Origin: Betaproteobacteria bacterium
Lineage (GTDB): Bacteria > Pseudomonadota > Gammaproteobacteria > Burkholderiales > Usitatibacteraceae
Reading direction: 5' to 3'
Assembly: GCA_016708825.1 (NCBI GenBank)
Contig: JADJEZ010000003.1
Coordinates: forward strand, 293,944 to 357,943
DNA: 64,000 bases
Shown: piece by piece, positions 35,777-44,359 of the stretch
Position numbering within the stretch: the first letter of the stretch is position 1
Layout of the letters: every line of letters begins with the position of its first letter
Position numbers and translations under genes: made by a program
The notes under the pieces: generated by a model
What the model was told of the DNA's origin: nothing
Seen by the model: the letters and a program-made list of their open reading frames with translations, nothing else
Database searches by the model: none

Positions 35777-36376
35777 CTAGGGGTCCGGCGCTTCCCGGGC
35801 ACGTCGGAAGAGGTAGCCCACCGATCCGTCGGGACCGGTCCCGAACAGCGGATCGCGGTTGTCGCGAAACGCGAGGTCGACCATCTCCCAGTCGCCCGGG
35901 GTGAGCGTTTCGCGCGCGATCGGGATGACGATCTCGTGCTCCTTGCGCATGTGCGCCTCCTGGCCCGCGATGTAGCGCCGCAGCCGGCCCGCGAAGTCCG
36001 CGAGGTCCGCGCCGCTGCCGCTCTGCGCGCGCCGCAGCGACTCGTGCAGCGTCTGCAGCCGTGCCGCCCCGGTCGCGTGATCGTGCTGCAGGTCGAGCAG
36101 CGCCGCGTCGGCGCGATCGGTGCGCGCGCGCACCGATCGGAACAGGTGCTCGTCTTCCTTGGGATGGTGGAAGCGGTCGGTGAAGCGTTCGATGTAAGCG
36201 AGGATCGTCCCGAACAGGTCGTGGTTGGGCTTGAGCCCCTGTTCGATCGCCGGCGCGAGATAGCGCTCGAGGGCGTGCAGCGCGGTCGCGAAGGCCAGGT
36301 GTTCGCCGCGGATGATCGACACGGCCGAGCGCATCGCCGGGCAATCGTCGGTGTCGCGGCGTGTGGGGGCTTCCAT
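35777..36376 (-). CDS. Hemerythrin (HHE) domain protein
   Basis: A 199-residue four-helix protein with the di-iron ligand pattern: RGEHLAFATALHALERYL, RFHHPKEDEHLF, LLDLQHDHATGAARLQ and QEAHMRKEHEIVIPIARETL. Such proteins bind oxygen, NO or iron, or act as redox sensors. There is no signal peptide. It lies between tRNA-Arg and the aminotransferase on the same strand, with a 107-base gap upstream. Confidence 0.9.
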   Translation of the reverse strand: MEAPTRRDTDDCPAMRSAVSIIRGEHLAFATALHALERYLAPAIEQGLKPNHDLFGTILAYIERFTDRFHHPKEDEHLFRSVRARTDRADAALLDLQHDHATGAARLQTLHESLRRAQSGSGADLADFAGRLRRYIAGQEAHMRKEHEIVIPIARETLTPGDWEMVDLAFRDNRDPLFGTGPDGSVGYLFRRAREAPDP

Positions 36377-36483
36377 GGGAATTCCGTCGTGCCGACGGTC
36401 GAAGGGTCGAGCGCATGGTTGTAACCCGTTGGCCGCAAGCGCTCTTGAGGCATGTCAAGGTGCACCGCCCCGGAGACGCCAGT

Positions 36484-37854
36484 TCAGGTAGTGGCCCGGG
36501 TCCGGCGCTCAGGCGCGTGGAGCGCGGCGACTTCCTCCGTGCCGGCCTCGATGGCCGCGGCGAGCCGCGCGACGATCTCGTCGAGATCCGCCTCGGAGAC
36601 GATGAAGGGCGGGGCGAGCAGCACGTGGTCGCCGCGCACGCCGTCGATCGTGCCACCCATGGGGTAGACCATGAGGCCGCGCGCCATGGCGCCGGCTTTC
36701 ACCCGCGCATGCAGCCGGTGCGCGGGATCGAAGGTTTCTTTCGTGGACCGGTCCCGGACGAGTTCCACCGCGAAGAAGAGGCCGCGGCCCCGGATGTCGC
36801 CCACGTGCGCTTGCTTGCCGAGCACCTCGCGCAGCAGTCGCTCGAAGTAGGCCCCGCGATTGCGCACCGCCGCGAGCAGGCCGTCGCGCTTGATCACGCG
36901 CTGCACGGCGAGGGCGGCGGCGGCGGCGACCGGGTGCCCGATGTAGGTGTGGCCGTGCTGGAAGTGCCCGCTGCCCGCGCGCAGCGCCTCGACGATCTTC
37001 GCCTGCGCGAGCACCGCGCCGACGGGCTGGTAGCCGCCGCCGAGGCCCTTTGCGATGGCCACGAGGTCCGGTACCACGCCCTCCTGCTCGATCGCGTAGA
37101 GCGTGCCGGTGCGCCCCATGCCGCACATCACCTCGTCGGAGACGAGCAGGATGCCGTGGCGGTCGCAGATCTCACGCACGCGCCGGAAGTAGCCGGGTGT
37201 GGGCGGCACCGCTCCCGCCGTCGCGCCCACGACCGTCTCGGCCACGAAGGCGATGACGCGCTTCGGCCCGACTTCCTGGATCTTCGCCTCCAGTTCCGCG
37301 GCGAGGCGTTCGCTGTAGGCCTCCGGCGACTCGTTCTCGCGGCGGTCGCGGTATTCGTAGCAGGGGGAGACGCGCGCCACGTCGATCAGGAGCGGGGCGA
37401 ACTGGCGCCGCCGCCACTCGTTGCCGCCCACCGCGAGGGCTCCGAGCGTGTTGCCGTGGTAGCTCTGGCGGCGGCCGATGAAGACGCTTCGCCCGGGCTC
37501 GCCGGTTTCCACGAAATACTGGCGCGCCATCTTGAGCGCCGCCTCCATCGCCTCGGAGCCGCCGGAGACGAGGTAGACGTGGGAAATGCCCGCCGGGGCA
37601 TCACTGATGAGCGTGTCCGCCAGTTCCTCGGCTACGTCCGTGGTGAAGAAGCTGGTGTGCGCATAGGCCAGGCGGTCGATCTGCGCGTGCATGGCGGCGA
37701 GCACGTCCGGGTGGCCGTGGCCGAGGCAGGATACGGCGGCGCCGCCGCAGGCATCGAGGTACTCGCGGCCCTCGCGGTCGACGATTCGAAGGCCCTGCGC
37801 CGAGACGGCGTAGGGGAGGGTGCCGCGCAGGTTGCGGTGGATGATTTTCGTCAT
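36484..37854 (-). CDS. Class III pyridoxal-phosphate aminotransferase
   Basis: About 456 residues of fold type I. Conserved parts include LDACGGAAVSCLGHGHPDVL, VSGGSEAMEAALKMARQYF, YHGNTLGALAVGG, the PLP Asp in LLVSDEVMCGMGRTG and the Schiff-base Lys in LVAIAKGLGGGYQPVGAV. It transfers an amino group from an omega-amino acid or amine to a keto acid; the exact substrate is not visible. I chose ATG 37854 (MTKIIHRNL), since an upstream in-frame ATG (37878) sits at the promoter edge. It diverges from the peroxiredoxin gene over about 86 bases. Confidence 0.93.
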   Translation of the reverse strand: MTKIIHRNLRGTLPYAVSAQGLRIVDREGREYLDACGGAAVSCLGHGHPDVLAAMHAQIDRLAYAHTSFFTTDVAEELADTLISDAPAGISHVYLVSGGSEAMEAALKMARQYFVETGEPGRSVFIGRRQSYHGNTLGALAVGGNEWRRRQFAPLLIDVARVSPCYEYRDRRENESPEAYSERLAAELEAKIQEVGPKRVIAFVAETVVGATAGAVPPTPGYFRRVREICDRHGILLVSDEVMCGMGRTGTLYAIEQEGVVPDLVAIAKGLGGGYQPVGAVLAQAKIVEALRAGSGHFQHGHTYIGHPVAAAAALAVQRVIKRDGLLAAVRNRGAYFERLLREVLGKQAHVGDIRGRGLFFAVELVRDRSTKETFDPAHRLHARVKAGAMARGLMVYPMGGTIDGVRGDHVLLAPPFIVSEADLDEIVARLAAAIEAGTEEVAALHAPERRTRATT

Positions 37855-37940
37855 GGGAGCGCACCGCGAGGATAACACCGGCCGGCACGCCGGCGAGCGC
37901 CGCTGCTACACTGCCCGCGCCCCAACTGCATCGCCCGCCC

Positions 37941-38471
37941 ATGGAAATCGTGCTCGTCGTGATGGTCGTCTTCTCCTTCGCCGTCGTGGGGTGGCTCGCC
38001 ATCGCGCAATCGGGCGAGCCGCCCGCGCCGGGAAAGCCCGCGCCGGCAATCCGGCTTGCCGGGACGCAGGGCGAGGAGCAGAGCCTGCCTTCGCCGGGGC
38101 AGCGCGTGGTCCTGGTGTTCCATCCGCAGGACGAGACGCCCGAGTGCGTAGCCGTGGTCGAGCGGCTTTGCGCCGCGGCGCCGCGCCTCGAGGCGGCCGG
38201 CGTCCTGCTCGCGACGGTGGTGGTGAGCACGCGCGAGGCGGCGGCGGCCTACGGCGACGCGCACGGCCAGGGACTGCGCGTCCTGTGCGATCCCGACGGG
38301 CGCGCGACGAAGGCCTACGGGGCGCTCGTGAACCTCGGGTTCCTGAAGTTCGCGCGCAAACTTTTCGTCCTGGTCGACGCCCACGGCCGGGTGGAGCGTG
38401 TCTGGCGCGACGCGGTGGGCCCGCAGCACGTCGAGGAACTGCTCGCCGCACTCGCCGTGCCGGCGCGCTGA
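37941..38471 (+). CDS. Membrane-anchored peroxiredoxin (BCP/AhpC-TSA type)
   Basis: A 176-residue thioredoxin-fold protein with an N-terminal membrane helix (IVLVVMVVFSFAVVGWLAI), the PxxxxT/SxxC active site as FHPQDETPEC (peroxidatic Cys) and a second Cys eight residues on that could resolve it. LCDPDGRATKAYG matches the BCP family. It should reduce peroxides at the membrane surface. Most BCP proteins lack the helix. Confidence 0.85.
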   Translation: MEIVLVVMVVFSFAVVGWLAIAQSGEPPAPGKPAPAIRLAGTQGEEQSLPSPGQRVVLVFHPQDETPECVAVVERLCAAAPRLEAAGVLLATVVVSTREAAAAYGDAHGQGLRVLCDPDGRATKAYGALVNLGFLKFARKLFVLVDAHGRVERVWRDAVGPQHVEELLAALAVPAR

Positions 38472-38480
38472 GCCCGCCAG

Positions 38481-38509
38481 TCGAAATCGAAGCCCCGGTC
38501 GGCTATAAT
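38481..38509 (+). promoter_or_regulatory. Promoter of tRNA-Ser
   Basis: TCGAAA (38481-38486), a 17-base spacer and a perfect TATAAT (38504-38509), ending 19 bases before the tRNA 5' end. Confidence 0.8.
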
Positions 38510-38528
38510 CGCGCCCTTCGATGGCCCC

Positions 38529-38618
<90 letters not shown>

Positions 38619-38629
38619 ATTCACGAAGG

Positions 38630-38664
38630 AAGCGCCGGGCTGTCTCAGCAGACGGGCGCTTTTC
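38630..38664 (+). terminator. Terminator after tRNA-Ser
   Basis: Arms AAGCGCC (38630-38636) and GGCGCTT (38655-38661) with an inner GTCT/AGAC stem, followed by TTTCTT. The hydrolase start at 38718 lies beyond it. Confidence 0.75.
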
Positions 38665-38717
38665 TTCCGGTCCGCAACGCGGCAAACCCGCACCCGACTC
38701 GCCGGGGTCTCCACGCC

Positions 38718-40097
38718 TTGATCACTCGCCGCACATTCCTGGGCCGACTCGGCATCGCGGCGGGCGCGTTGTCGGTGAAAGGCTGCGGGCAGGGCGGCTC
38801 CGGCATGCAGGCGCAGCCCGCTTCCAGGTTCGAACTGGGCGTCGGCATCGAGAACACCTGGATGGTGCAGGCCGACCCGTTGAAGGACGGGAACCGGCGC
38901 GCCCTGGACGCCTTCGCCCTGACCGGTCACGACGACCACTGGCGAGCAGACTTCGAGCGGGCCGCGGACCTGGGGGGCCACACCCTGCGTTACGGCATGC
39001 CCTGTCCGCGCATCGGGACCGCGCCGGGGGTGTTCGCGTTCTCCGGGCTGCGCACGCGCCTCGAGTACCTGGTGTCGCTCGGCATCGCGCCGGTCCTGGA
39101 CCTGATTCACTACGGCACGCCTGCCTGGATGCCGGATGGCATCGGCGATGCGGGATTTCCCGAGGCGCTGGGGCGCTACGCCCGGGCGAGCGCGCAGAAC
39201 CTGGGCGACCTCGCGACCCGTTTCACCCCGTACAACGAGCCGCAGGTGGCCACCGCACTGTGCGGCGCCGTGGGCCGGTGGCCGCCCTATGCCGCGAGCC
39301 CGGCGGCGTTCGCGACGATCGGCGTACGCGTCGCCCGCGCGCTGGTCCTGGCATCCGAGGGCCTGCGCGGCGTGCGGCCCGCATCGCGGCTGATCTCGGC
39401 CGAATCGATCAACTGGGAACTGGCCGACGTGCTGATGCCGGAACTGGCGGCCCAGGGGCAGGTGACCGAGGAACTGCGTGCCGCGGTCGGCAGTTTTCCG
39501 GCGAGCCTCGCCTACGGCAAGCTCCTGCCGGAACACGCGTTCGGCGCAATTCTCGTGAGCCTCGGGGTGCCCAGGGCGGACCTCGAATGGTTCGCGAGCC
39601 GCGCCCAGCCGCCTGACGTCATCGGCTACAACCACTACCCCGACCTCGTCGATTTTCCCGGCAGCCCCGATTTCACGCGTGGCGCAGCCGTGCCCCTGGA
39701 CGCCGCCGCCGACGAGGCCGCGTTGCGCGTCGAACGCGGGCTGCGCCGTGCCCACGCCTACTTCGGACGCGACATATCGCTCGCGGAGACAAGCGCGGGG
39801 CTCGGCGCGGAGGTCCGCGCGGCCTACGCAGCGGCCCTCGGCCGGATGGTCGCGCGCCTGCGTGCGGATGCCTTTCCCCTGGTCGGGCTGAACTGGTGGC
39901 CCTTGCTGCAGGCCGTGCGTTGGGAATACCGCGAAGCGGTCGAAAAGCCCCTGGGCGAATTTCTTTATCCCGGCGGCTGGAACAACGGGCTCTACGACGT
40001 GGTGGCCGAGCCCGACGGAAACCTGCGGCGCGTGCCGACCGCCGCCGTCGCGGCATTTCGAAACCTGGCGCAGGCGCTCCGCGAGGGACGGACGTGA
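38718..40097 (+). CDS. Tat-exported GH1-like glycoside hydrolase
   Basis: About 459 residues from TTG 38718; longer in-frame versions would run into tRNA-Ser. The N-terminus ITRRTFLGRLGIAAGALS is a twin-arginine signal. The (beta/alpha)8 clan-A signatures of family 1 are visible: acid/base Glu in TPYNEPQVATAL (NEP) and nucleophile Glu in SLAETSAGLG (in place of TENG), with GLNWWPLLQAVRWEY replacing the usual WSLLDNFEW. It would cleave a beta-glycoside outside the cytoplasm. The substrate is unknown, and the altered nucleophile block makes it a distant family member. Confidence 0.8.
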   Translation: MITRRTFLGRLGIAAGALSVKGCGQGGSGMQAQPASRFELGVGIENTWMVQADPLKDGNRRALDAFALTGHDDHWRADFERAADLGGHTLRYGMPCPRIGTAPGVFAFSGLRTRLEYLVSLGIAPVLDLIHYGTPAWMPDGIGDAGFPEALGRYARASAQNLGDLATRFTPYNEPQVATALCGAVGRWPPYAASPAAFATIGVRVARALVLASEGLRGVRPASRLISAESINWELADVLMPELAAQGQVTEELRAAVGSFPASLAYGKLLPEHAFGAILVSLGVPRADLEWFASRAQPPDVIGYNHYPDLVDFPGSPDFTRGAAVPLDAAADEAALRVERGLRRAHAYFGRDISLAETSAGLGAEVRAAYAAALGRMVARLRADAFPLVGLNWWPLLQAVRWEYREAVEKPLGEFLYPGGWNNGLYDVVAEPDGNLRRVPTAAVAAFRNLAQALREGRT

Positions 40098-40208
40098 TTG
40101 CGAGCCCCGCGGGTGTTGTCCGGGGAAGGCAATCGGGGTAGCGTGCCTCGGGTGGTCCCGCCGCAGCGCATCCACGCGTTTGCCACCCTTCCCGTGCAGC
40201 GAGGCGTC

Positions 40209-42554
40209 ATGACAATCGAATCGCGGTCTGCTCGTCCATCGGTCGTCGCAGCCCTAGCGGCGCTTTTCCTGCTCCTTCCGTACTTCGCATCGGCGGCCGG
40301 CCCGGATCCGCGCGACGGCATCCGCGCGGCTGCCCATGCCGAGGGCGAGTTCGCGCCCGCGCCCGCCAGCCCCCGCGCGGCGGCGAAACGGCACTGGCCC
40401 GGGGACCGCCTGCCCGTGCAGGTGATCCTCGAGCGCGCAGAGGCGAAGCTCGCGGGCCCCGAGGCGATGCTGCAGCCCGGCAAGCCCGGCACGCCGCTGC
40501 GGATCGGCTTCGGCCGCGCGGTGCCGACGCTCGCAAGCGCTTCCCGCGCCAAGGCGTTGATGGCGTGGACGCCCGTGGGAGGCCGGCAGCTTTCGGCATT
40601 CAGCGTGGTTTCCCCGGAAGCGACCGGAGTACGGCTGGGCCTCGCGATCGAGCGCTTGCCGGAGGCGGCCGTGCTGCGGTTCTACGCGCCGGATGCGGCG
40701 ACGGTATTCGAGGTGTCGGGGCGCGAGATGCGGGAGACGATCGATCGCAACCTCGCCTCGGGCGGGGAGGGCGATGCGGCGAGGACCTACTGGTAGCCCG
40801 TGGTCGACGGCGCGGAGATCACCGTGGAGATCGACCTGCCGGCCGGCGTGTCACCCGGGGAGGTGGAGATTGCCGCACCGCTGCTCTCGCACCTTTTCGC
40901 CTCGCCCGTGGACACGCGGGCGCTGCAGGCGAAGATCGGCCAGTCGGGCGCGTGCAACCTGGACGCGACGTGCCACACCTCTCCGTGGAATGCCGAATCG
41001 GTTGCGACCGCGCGGATGGTGTTCACCGACTCCGGCTCTTCCTACCTCTGCACCGGGACGCTCCTCGCCGACAATGCGCCGGCCACTTTCATTCCGTACT
41101 TCCTGAGCGCGAACCACTGCATCTCGACCCAGATCGTCGCCTCGACGCTGCAGACCTACTGGTTCTACCGTTCCTCGAGCTGCAACAGCGGCACGCTCAA
41201 CCCGTCTACCCAGACCCTGGCGGGCGGCGCCACGCTGCTCCATGCCGGTGCGGCGACCGACACGAGCTTCCTGCGCCTGAACGGGACGCCGCCCGCCGGC
41301 GCCCTGTTCGCCGGGTGGAGCGCCAGCATCGCCGCGCTCAGCGCCGCCGTCACGGGAATCCACCATCCCAGCGGCGACCTGCAGAAGATCAGCTTCGGGG
41401 CCGTGACGGGGTATCTCAATTGCTCGACGATCCCCGGCGGCTCCACTTACTCCTGCAGTTCCGCATCCGCGGCCACCGCCAACCACCTGAACGTCGTGTG
41501 GAACCAGGGCGTGACCGAAGGCGGCAGCAGCGGCTCCGGCCTGTGGATCACCTCGGGCGCCAGCCGCTACCTCGTGGGCCAGCTGCACGGCGGCTCGAGC
41601 TTCTGCGCCATGCCCACCGCCCCGGACCAGTACGGCCGCTTCGACGTGGCGTACGGCGCGGCGCTTCACCAGTGGCTCTCGCCGCCTGCGGTTCCCGCCG
41701 CGGCGACCCTGATCGCGCCGTCGGGCACGATCAGCGGCACGCCGACCTATTCGTGGAACGCCGTTGCCGCCGCGGCGCAGTACTTCGTCTACCTGAGCAA
41801 CGGCACCGGCGCGTGGCACACCGCCGGCGCGGCGGGCTGCGGCACGGGCACCGGCACCTGCTCGGTCGCCGGCTCCGCGCTGCCGCCGGGCAGCTATACC
41901 TGGTTCGTGCTGACCTGGAACCCCACGGGATTGGGCCCGTGGTCGACGGGCATGAACTTCACGGTGTCGCCTGCCGGTCCGCCGGCCGCGGCGAGCCCGA
42001 TCGGACCGTCCGGAACCATCCCGGGCGCGCCCACCTACACGTGGATGGCGGTGCCTGCCGCGACGCACTACTTCCGCTACCTCAGCAACGGCGCGCTCAC
42101 CCTGCACACGGCGAGCGAGGCGAACTGCGCGCTGGGCATCGGCAACTGCTCCGTCGCCGGTCCGCCGCTGGTATCGGGCAACTACACGTGGTTCGTGCTG
42201 ACCTGGAACGTGAACGGCGCGGGGCCGTGGTCGGCGGGGATGGGATTCACCGTCGCCTCCACCGCGCTGCCGGCGGCCTCGAGCCCGATCGGTCCCTCGG
42301 GTTCGGTGGGCGGAGCGCCCACCTACACCTGGAATGCCGTCTCGAACGCGTCGCACTACCTGCTCTACCTGAGCAACGGCTCGCTCACGGTGCACGATGC
42401 CGGCGAAGCGGGGTGCGCGAGCGGGATCGGCACCTGCAGCATCGCCGGCGCCGGCCTTCCCGCGGGGGGCTACACCTGGTTCGTGCTCACGTGGAATTCC
42501 AATGGCGCGGGGCCGTGGTCCGCGGGCATGAACTTCACGTCGACGGGGCCGTGA
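40209..42554 (+). CDS. Secreted trypsin-fold serine protease with three C-terminal repeats, interrupted by a TAG
   Basis: Signal peptide (ALAALFLLLPYFASA), a pro-region, then a chymotrypsin-fold domain like lysyl endopeptidase: His in FLSANHCIS, Asp in AGAATDTSFLRLNG, Ser in TEGGSSGSGLW, plus paired Cys (ACNLDATC). Three repeats of about 95 residues follow, each ending YTWFVLTWN..GPWS.GM.FT. A TAG at 40794-40796 interrupts the pro-region (ARTYW-stop-PVVDGAEITVEIDLP) without a frame change; one substitution would restore Ser or Trp there. Either this is a young pseudogene, a readthrough site, or an error. Downstream restart (GTG 40800) would lack a signal peptide. Confidence 0.85.
41695..42551 (+). 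repeat. Three 95-residue repeats at the protease C-terminus
   Basis: Units begin near 41695, 41983 and 42268 (period about 287 bases). Each has P.GT..G.PTY.W.AV, then Y..YLSNG, a Cys pair (GC...G.CS.AG) and YTWFVLTWN. They look like fibronectin-III-type surface or polysaccharide-binding modules. Confidence 0.88.
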
Positions 42555-42688
42555 CACGGCTGCGGCGCGGGCGCGCGCGCCGCCCCCGGTCAGGGCGCTC
42601 GAAATCCCGCACCGCAACACGAGCGACTGCGAACTAAAGTTAATGGTGAAGAATGTTGCGCAACTAGCTGAAAACAAGTAAAAATCCG

Positions 42689-42710
42689 GTTTCAAACAAT
42701 AATTTGAAAC
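42689..42710. promoter_or_regulatory. Perfect operator palindrome upstream of the TetR gene
   Basis: GTTTCAAA (42689-42696), six-base spacer CAATAA, TTTGAAAC (42703-42710): a perfect 8-base inverted repeat ending 10 bases before the tetR start, in an AT-rich island. Its form and place fit autorepression by the TetR protein. Confidence 0.85.
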
Positions 42711-42720
42711 TGGGAGGACC

Positions 42721-43452
42721 TTGCGCCACTTCGCCAAGGCTGGCCAGGACGGCCACACGGCGCGGCGTCTCCTCGATGCTGCGGCACACGAATTCGCCCG
42801 GCACGGATACGCCATCGCCCGCATTCGCGACATCGTCGATGCGGCCGGAGTCAATCTCGCCGCGGTCAATTACCACTTCGGGGGCAAGGAGGGGCTCTAC
42901 CGGGCGACCCTCGCCATGCTTGCGCAGAGATCGCAGGAGGACCTTCCCGGCGCGTCGACGGGGTGGGGTGATCTCGCGCCAGAAGCGCAACTCCACGCGT
43001 TCGTGCGCGCCATGCTCGTTCGCCTGCTCGGCGCGGCGCAGGCCTCGCCCGCCGCACGGCTCGAGGCCCGCGAACTTCTCGATCCCACGCCCGCCTTCGG
43101 CACCATGCTGGAGGAGCTTTCCGGGCCGCCCTGGACGCGCCTGACGGAAATCGTGGCCGCGCTCCTCGGGCCGCAGGCGAGCCGCGAGGAGCTCGCTCTC
43201 GCGACATTCTCGATCGCGGGCCAGTGGTCCCCGTTCCTCTTCGGCCGGCGCGTGCTCGAGGACCGTTTTCCGGACCTCGCCCGCTGCCCGGATCTCGTGG
43301 ATCGCCTGGCCCGGCACATCGTCGCCTTCTCCCTCGCGGCCCTCGGGTCGCCGAAAGTGCCGCCGATGGCGACCGGAAATGTGACTTCCGTCACAGGACA
43401 CGAATCGGCGGCTCGGGCCCCGAGGATGCGCAGGAGTGTCGGAAGGCCTTGA
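42721..43452 (+). CDS. TetR-family repressor (CerR-like C-terminal domain)
   Basis: A 243-residue regulator with an N-terminal helix-turn-helix (AAAHEFARHGYAIARIRDIV, then AGVNLAAVNYHFGGKEGLYR) and a C-terminal ligand domain of the CerR/DUF1956 type (ARLEARELLDPTPAFGTMLE, FSIAGQWSPFLFGRRVLE). TTG start with GGGAGGA just before it. The perfect palindrome upstream suggests it controls its own gene; no efflux or enzyme target gene is adjacent, so it may also act on the DUF11 cluster or elsewhere. Confidence 0.9.
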   Translation: MRHFAKAGQDGHTARRLLDAAAHEFARHGYAIARIRDIVDAAGVNLAAVNYHFGGKEGLYRATLAMLAQRSQEDLPGASTGWGDLAPEAQLHAFVRAMLVRLLGAAQASPAARLEARELLDPTPAFGTMLEELSGPPWTRLTEIVAALLGPQASREELALATFSIAGQWSPFLFGRRVLEDRFPDLARCPDLVDRLARHIVAFSLAALGSPKVPPMATGNVTSVTGHESAARAPRMRRSVGRP

Positions 43453-43732
43453 AAAAGCTAATGAAAATGCTTTTCCGGGAATCGGACCGAACGCAGGTGG
43501 ACAAGGCTGTTTTGCCCAGTGGAGTTTTGCAAGCAATTGATAAACAAAGGTTTTATGGGGTTAAGGGGGAGATTTTCGGCCCTGTTTCGGCTGTAAGCCG
43601 CGGGGGACGGGTTTTGTGGGTTTCCGCATAGGCCCGCGCGCGCCCTGCCGCCACAATCGCGCCAGAGGGTGGACGAACTTTCACGCAGCACCGGTTTCCG
43701 GCGCAGCCGCCGGAGGGGAGAAGAGGGGAACG
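43453..43732 (+). other. 280-base AT-richer leader before the DUF11 cluster
   Basis: Composition drops sharply in GC over 43453-43620, with many A/T runs, unlike any gene nearby. It includes a weak hairpin (AAAAGC...GCTTTT near 43453-43474) and a small dyad CGGCTGTAAGCCG. A 56-codon frame (43461-43631, MKMLFRESDRTQVDKAVLPS onward) is open, but its AT-rich codons differ from every real gene here. I take this as the promoter/leader region of the DUF11 genes; no confident hexamer pair is visible. Confidence 0.5.
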
Positions 43733-44257
43733 ATGATGAAGAGACCGACCGCCGCACTCGCTGTCGCGGCGCTATGGCTGCTGCCGGCAGGCGCCGTGCT
43801 GGCCCAGAAGGCCGGCGACCCGCTGCAATCGCGCCTGGAGGCGAGCAGGGTCGTGGTGAAGGACGGGCGCGAGTCGCTCGTCGACGCCGCCAGCGCGAAG
43901 CCGGGCGACGTGATCGAGTACACCGCCACCTACCGCAACACGGGCAAGGCCGCGATCACGGGGTTGCAGGCGACGTTGCCCATCCCCCCGCAGACCGAGT
44001 TCATTCCCGGGACCGCGCGCCCCGCGCAGGTGAGCGCGAGCCTCGACGGGAGAGCTTTCGCCGCCGTTCCGCTCAAGCGCACGGTGGAGCGGGACGGCAG
44101 GCGCGTAGAGGAGCCCGTGCCGTGGCGCGAATACCGCGCCCTGCGCTGGTCCGCGGGCGAACTGGGCGGCGAGAAGTCGGCCGCCTTCACCGCCCGGGTC
44201 CGCGTGATCGACGACCCCGTTCCCGGCGCTGCGCCGGCCAAGGCAGGTGGCAAATGA
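43733..44257 (+). CDS. Small secreted DUF11-type protein
   Basis: A 174-residue exported protein: signal peptide (LAVAALWLLPAGAVLA), then one DUF11-like beta-sandwich (KPGDVIEYTATYRNTGKAAI, LPIPPQTEFIPGTARPAQVS, ALRWSAGELGGEKSAAFTAR). A Shine-Dalgarno stretch AGGGGA precedes two adjacent ATGs (43733, 43736). It is the first gene of the DUF11 cluster. There is no sorting signal or membrane anchor. A subunit or periplasmic helper role is plausible but unproven. Confidence 0.8.
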   Translation: MMKRPTAALAVAALWLLPAGAVLAQKAGDPLQSRLEASRVVVKDGRESLVDAASAKPGDVIEYTATYRNTGKAAITGLQATLPIPPQTEFIPGTARPAQVSASLDGRAFAAVPLKRTVERDGRRVEEPVPWREYRALRWSAGELGGEKSAAFTARVRVIDDPVPGAAPAKAGGK

Positions 44258-44359
44258 GCAGGCACCTCCAGGATTTCCAGCGCCCGGCCCCGGCCGGGCA
44301 TTCCGCTATTTCGATCCGCAGTCTTTCCGCAATCCACTTCAGTGAAAAAGGAGAAATCC

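Noticed and set aside
43461..43631. 56-codon ORF in the AT-rich leader
   Set aside because: Codon use is unlike every other gene here, there is no ribosome site, and I recognise no family.
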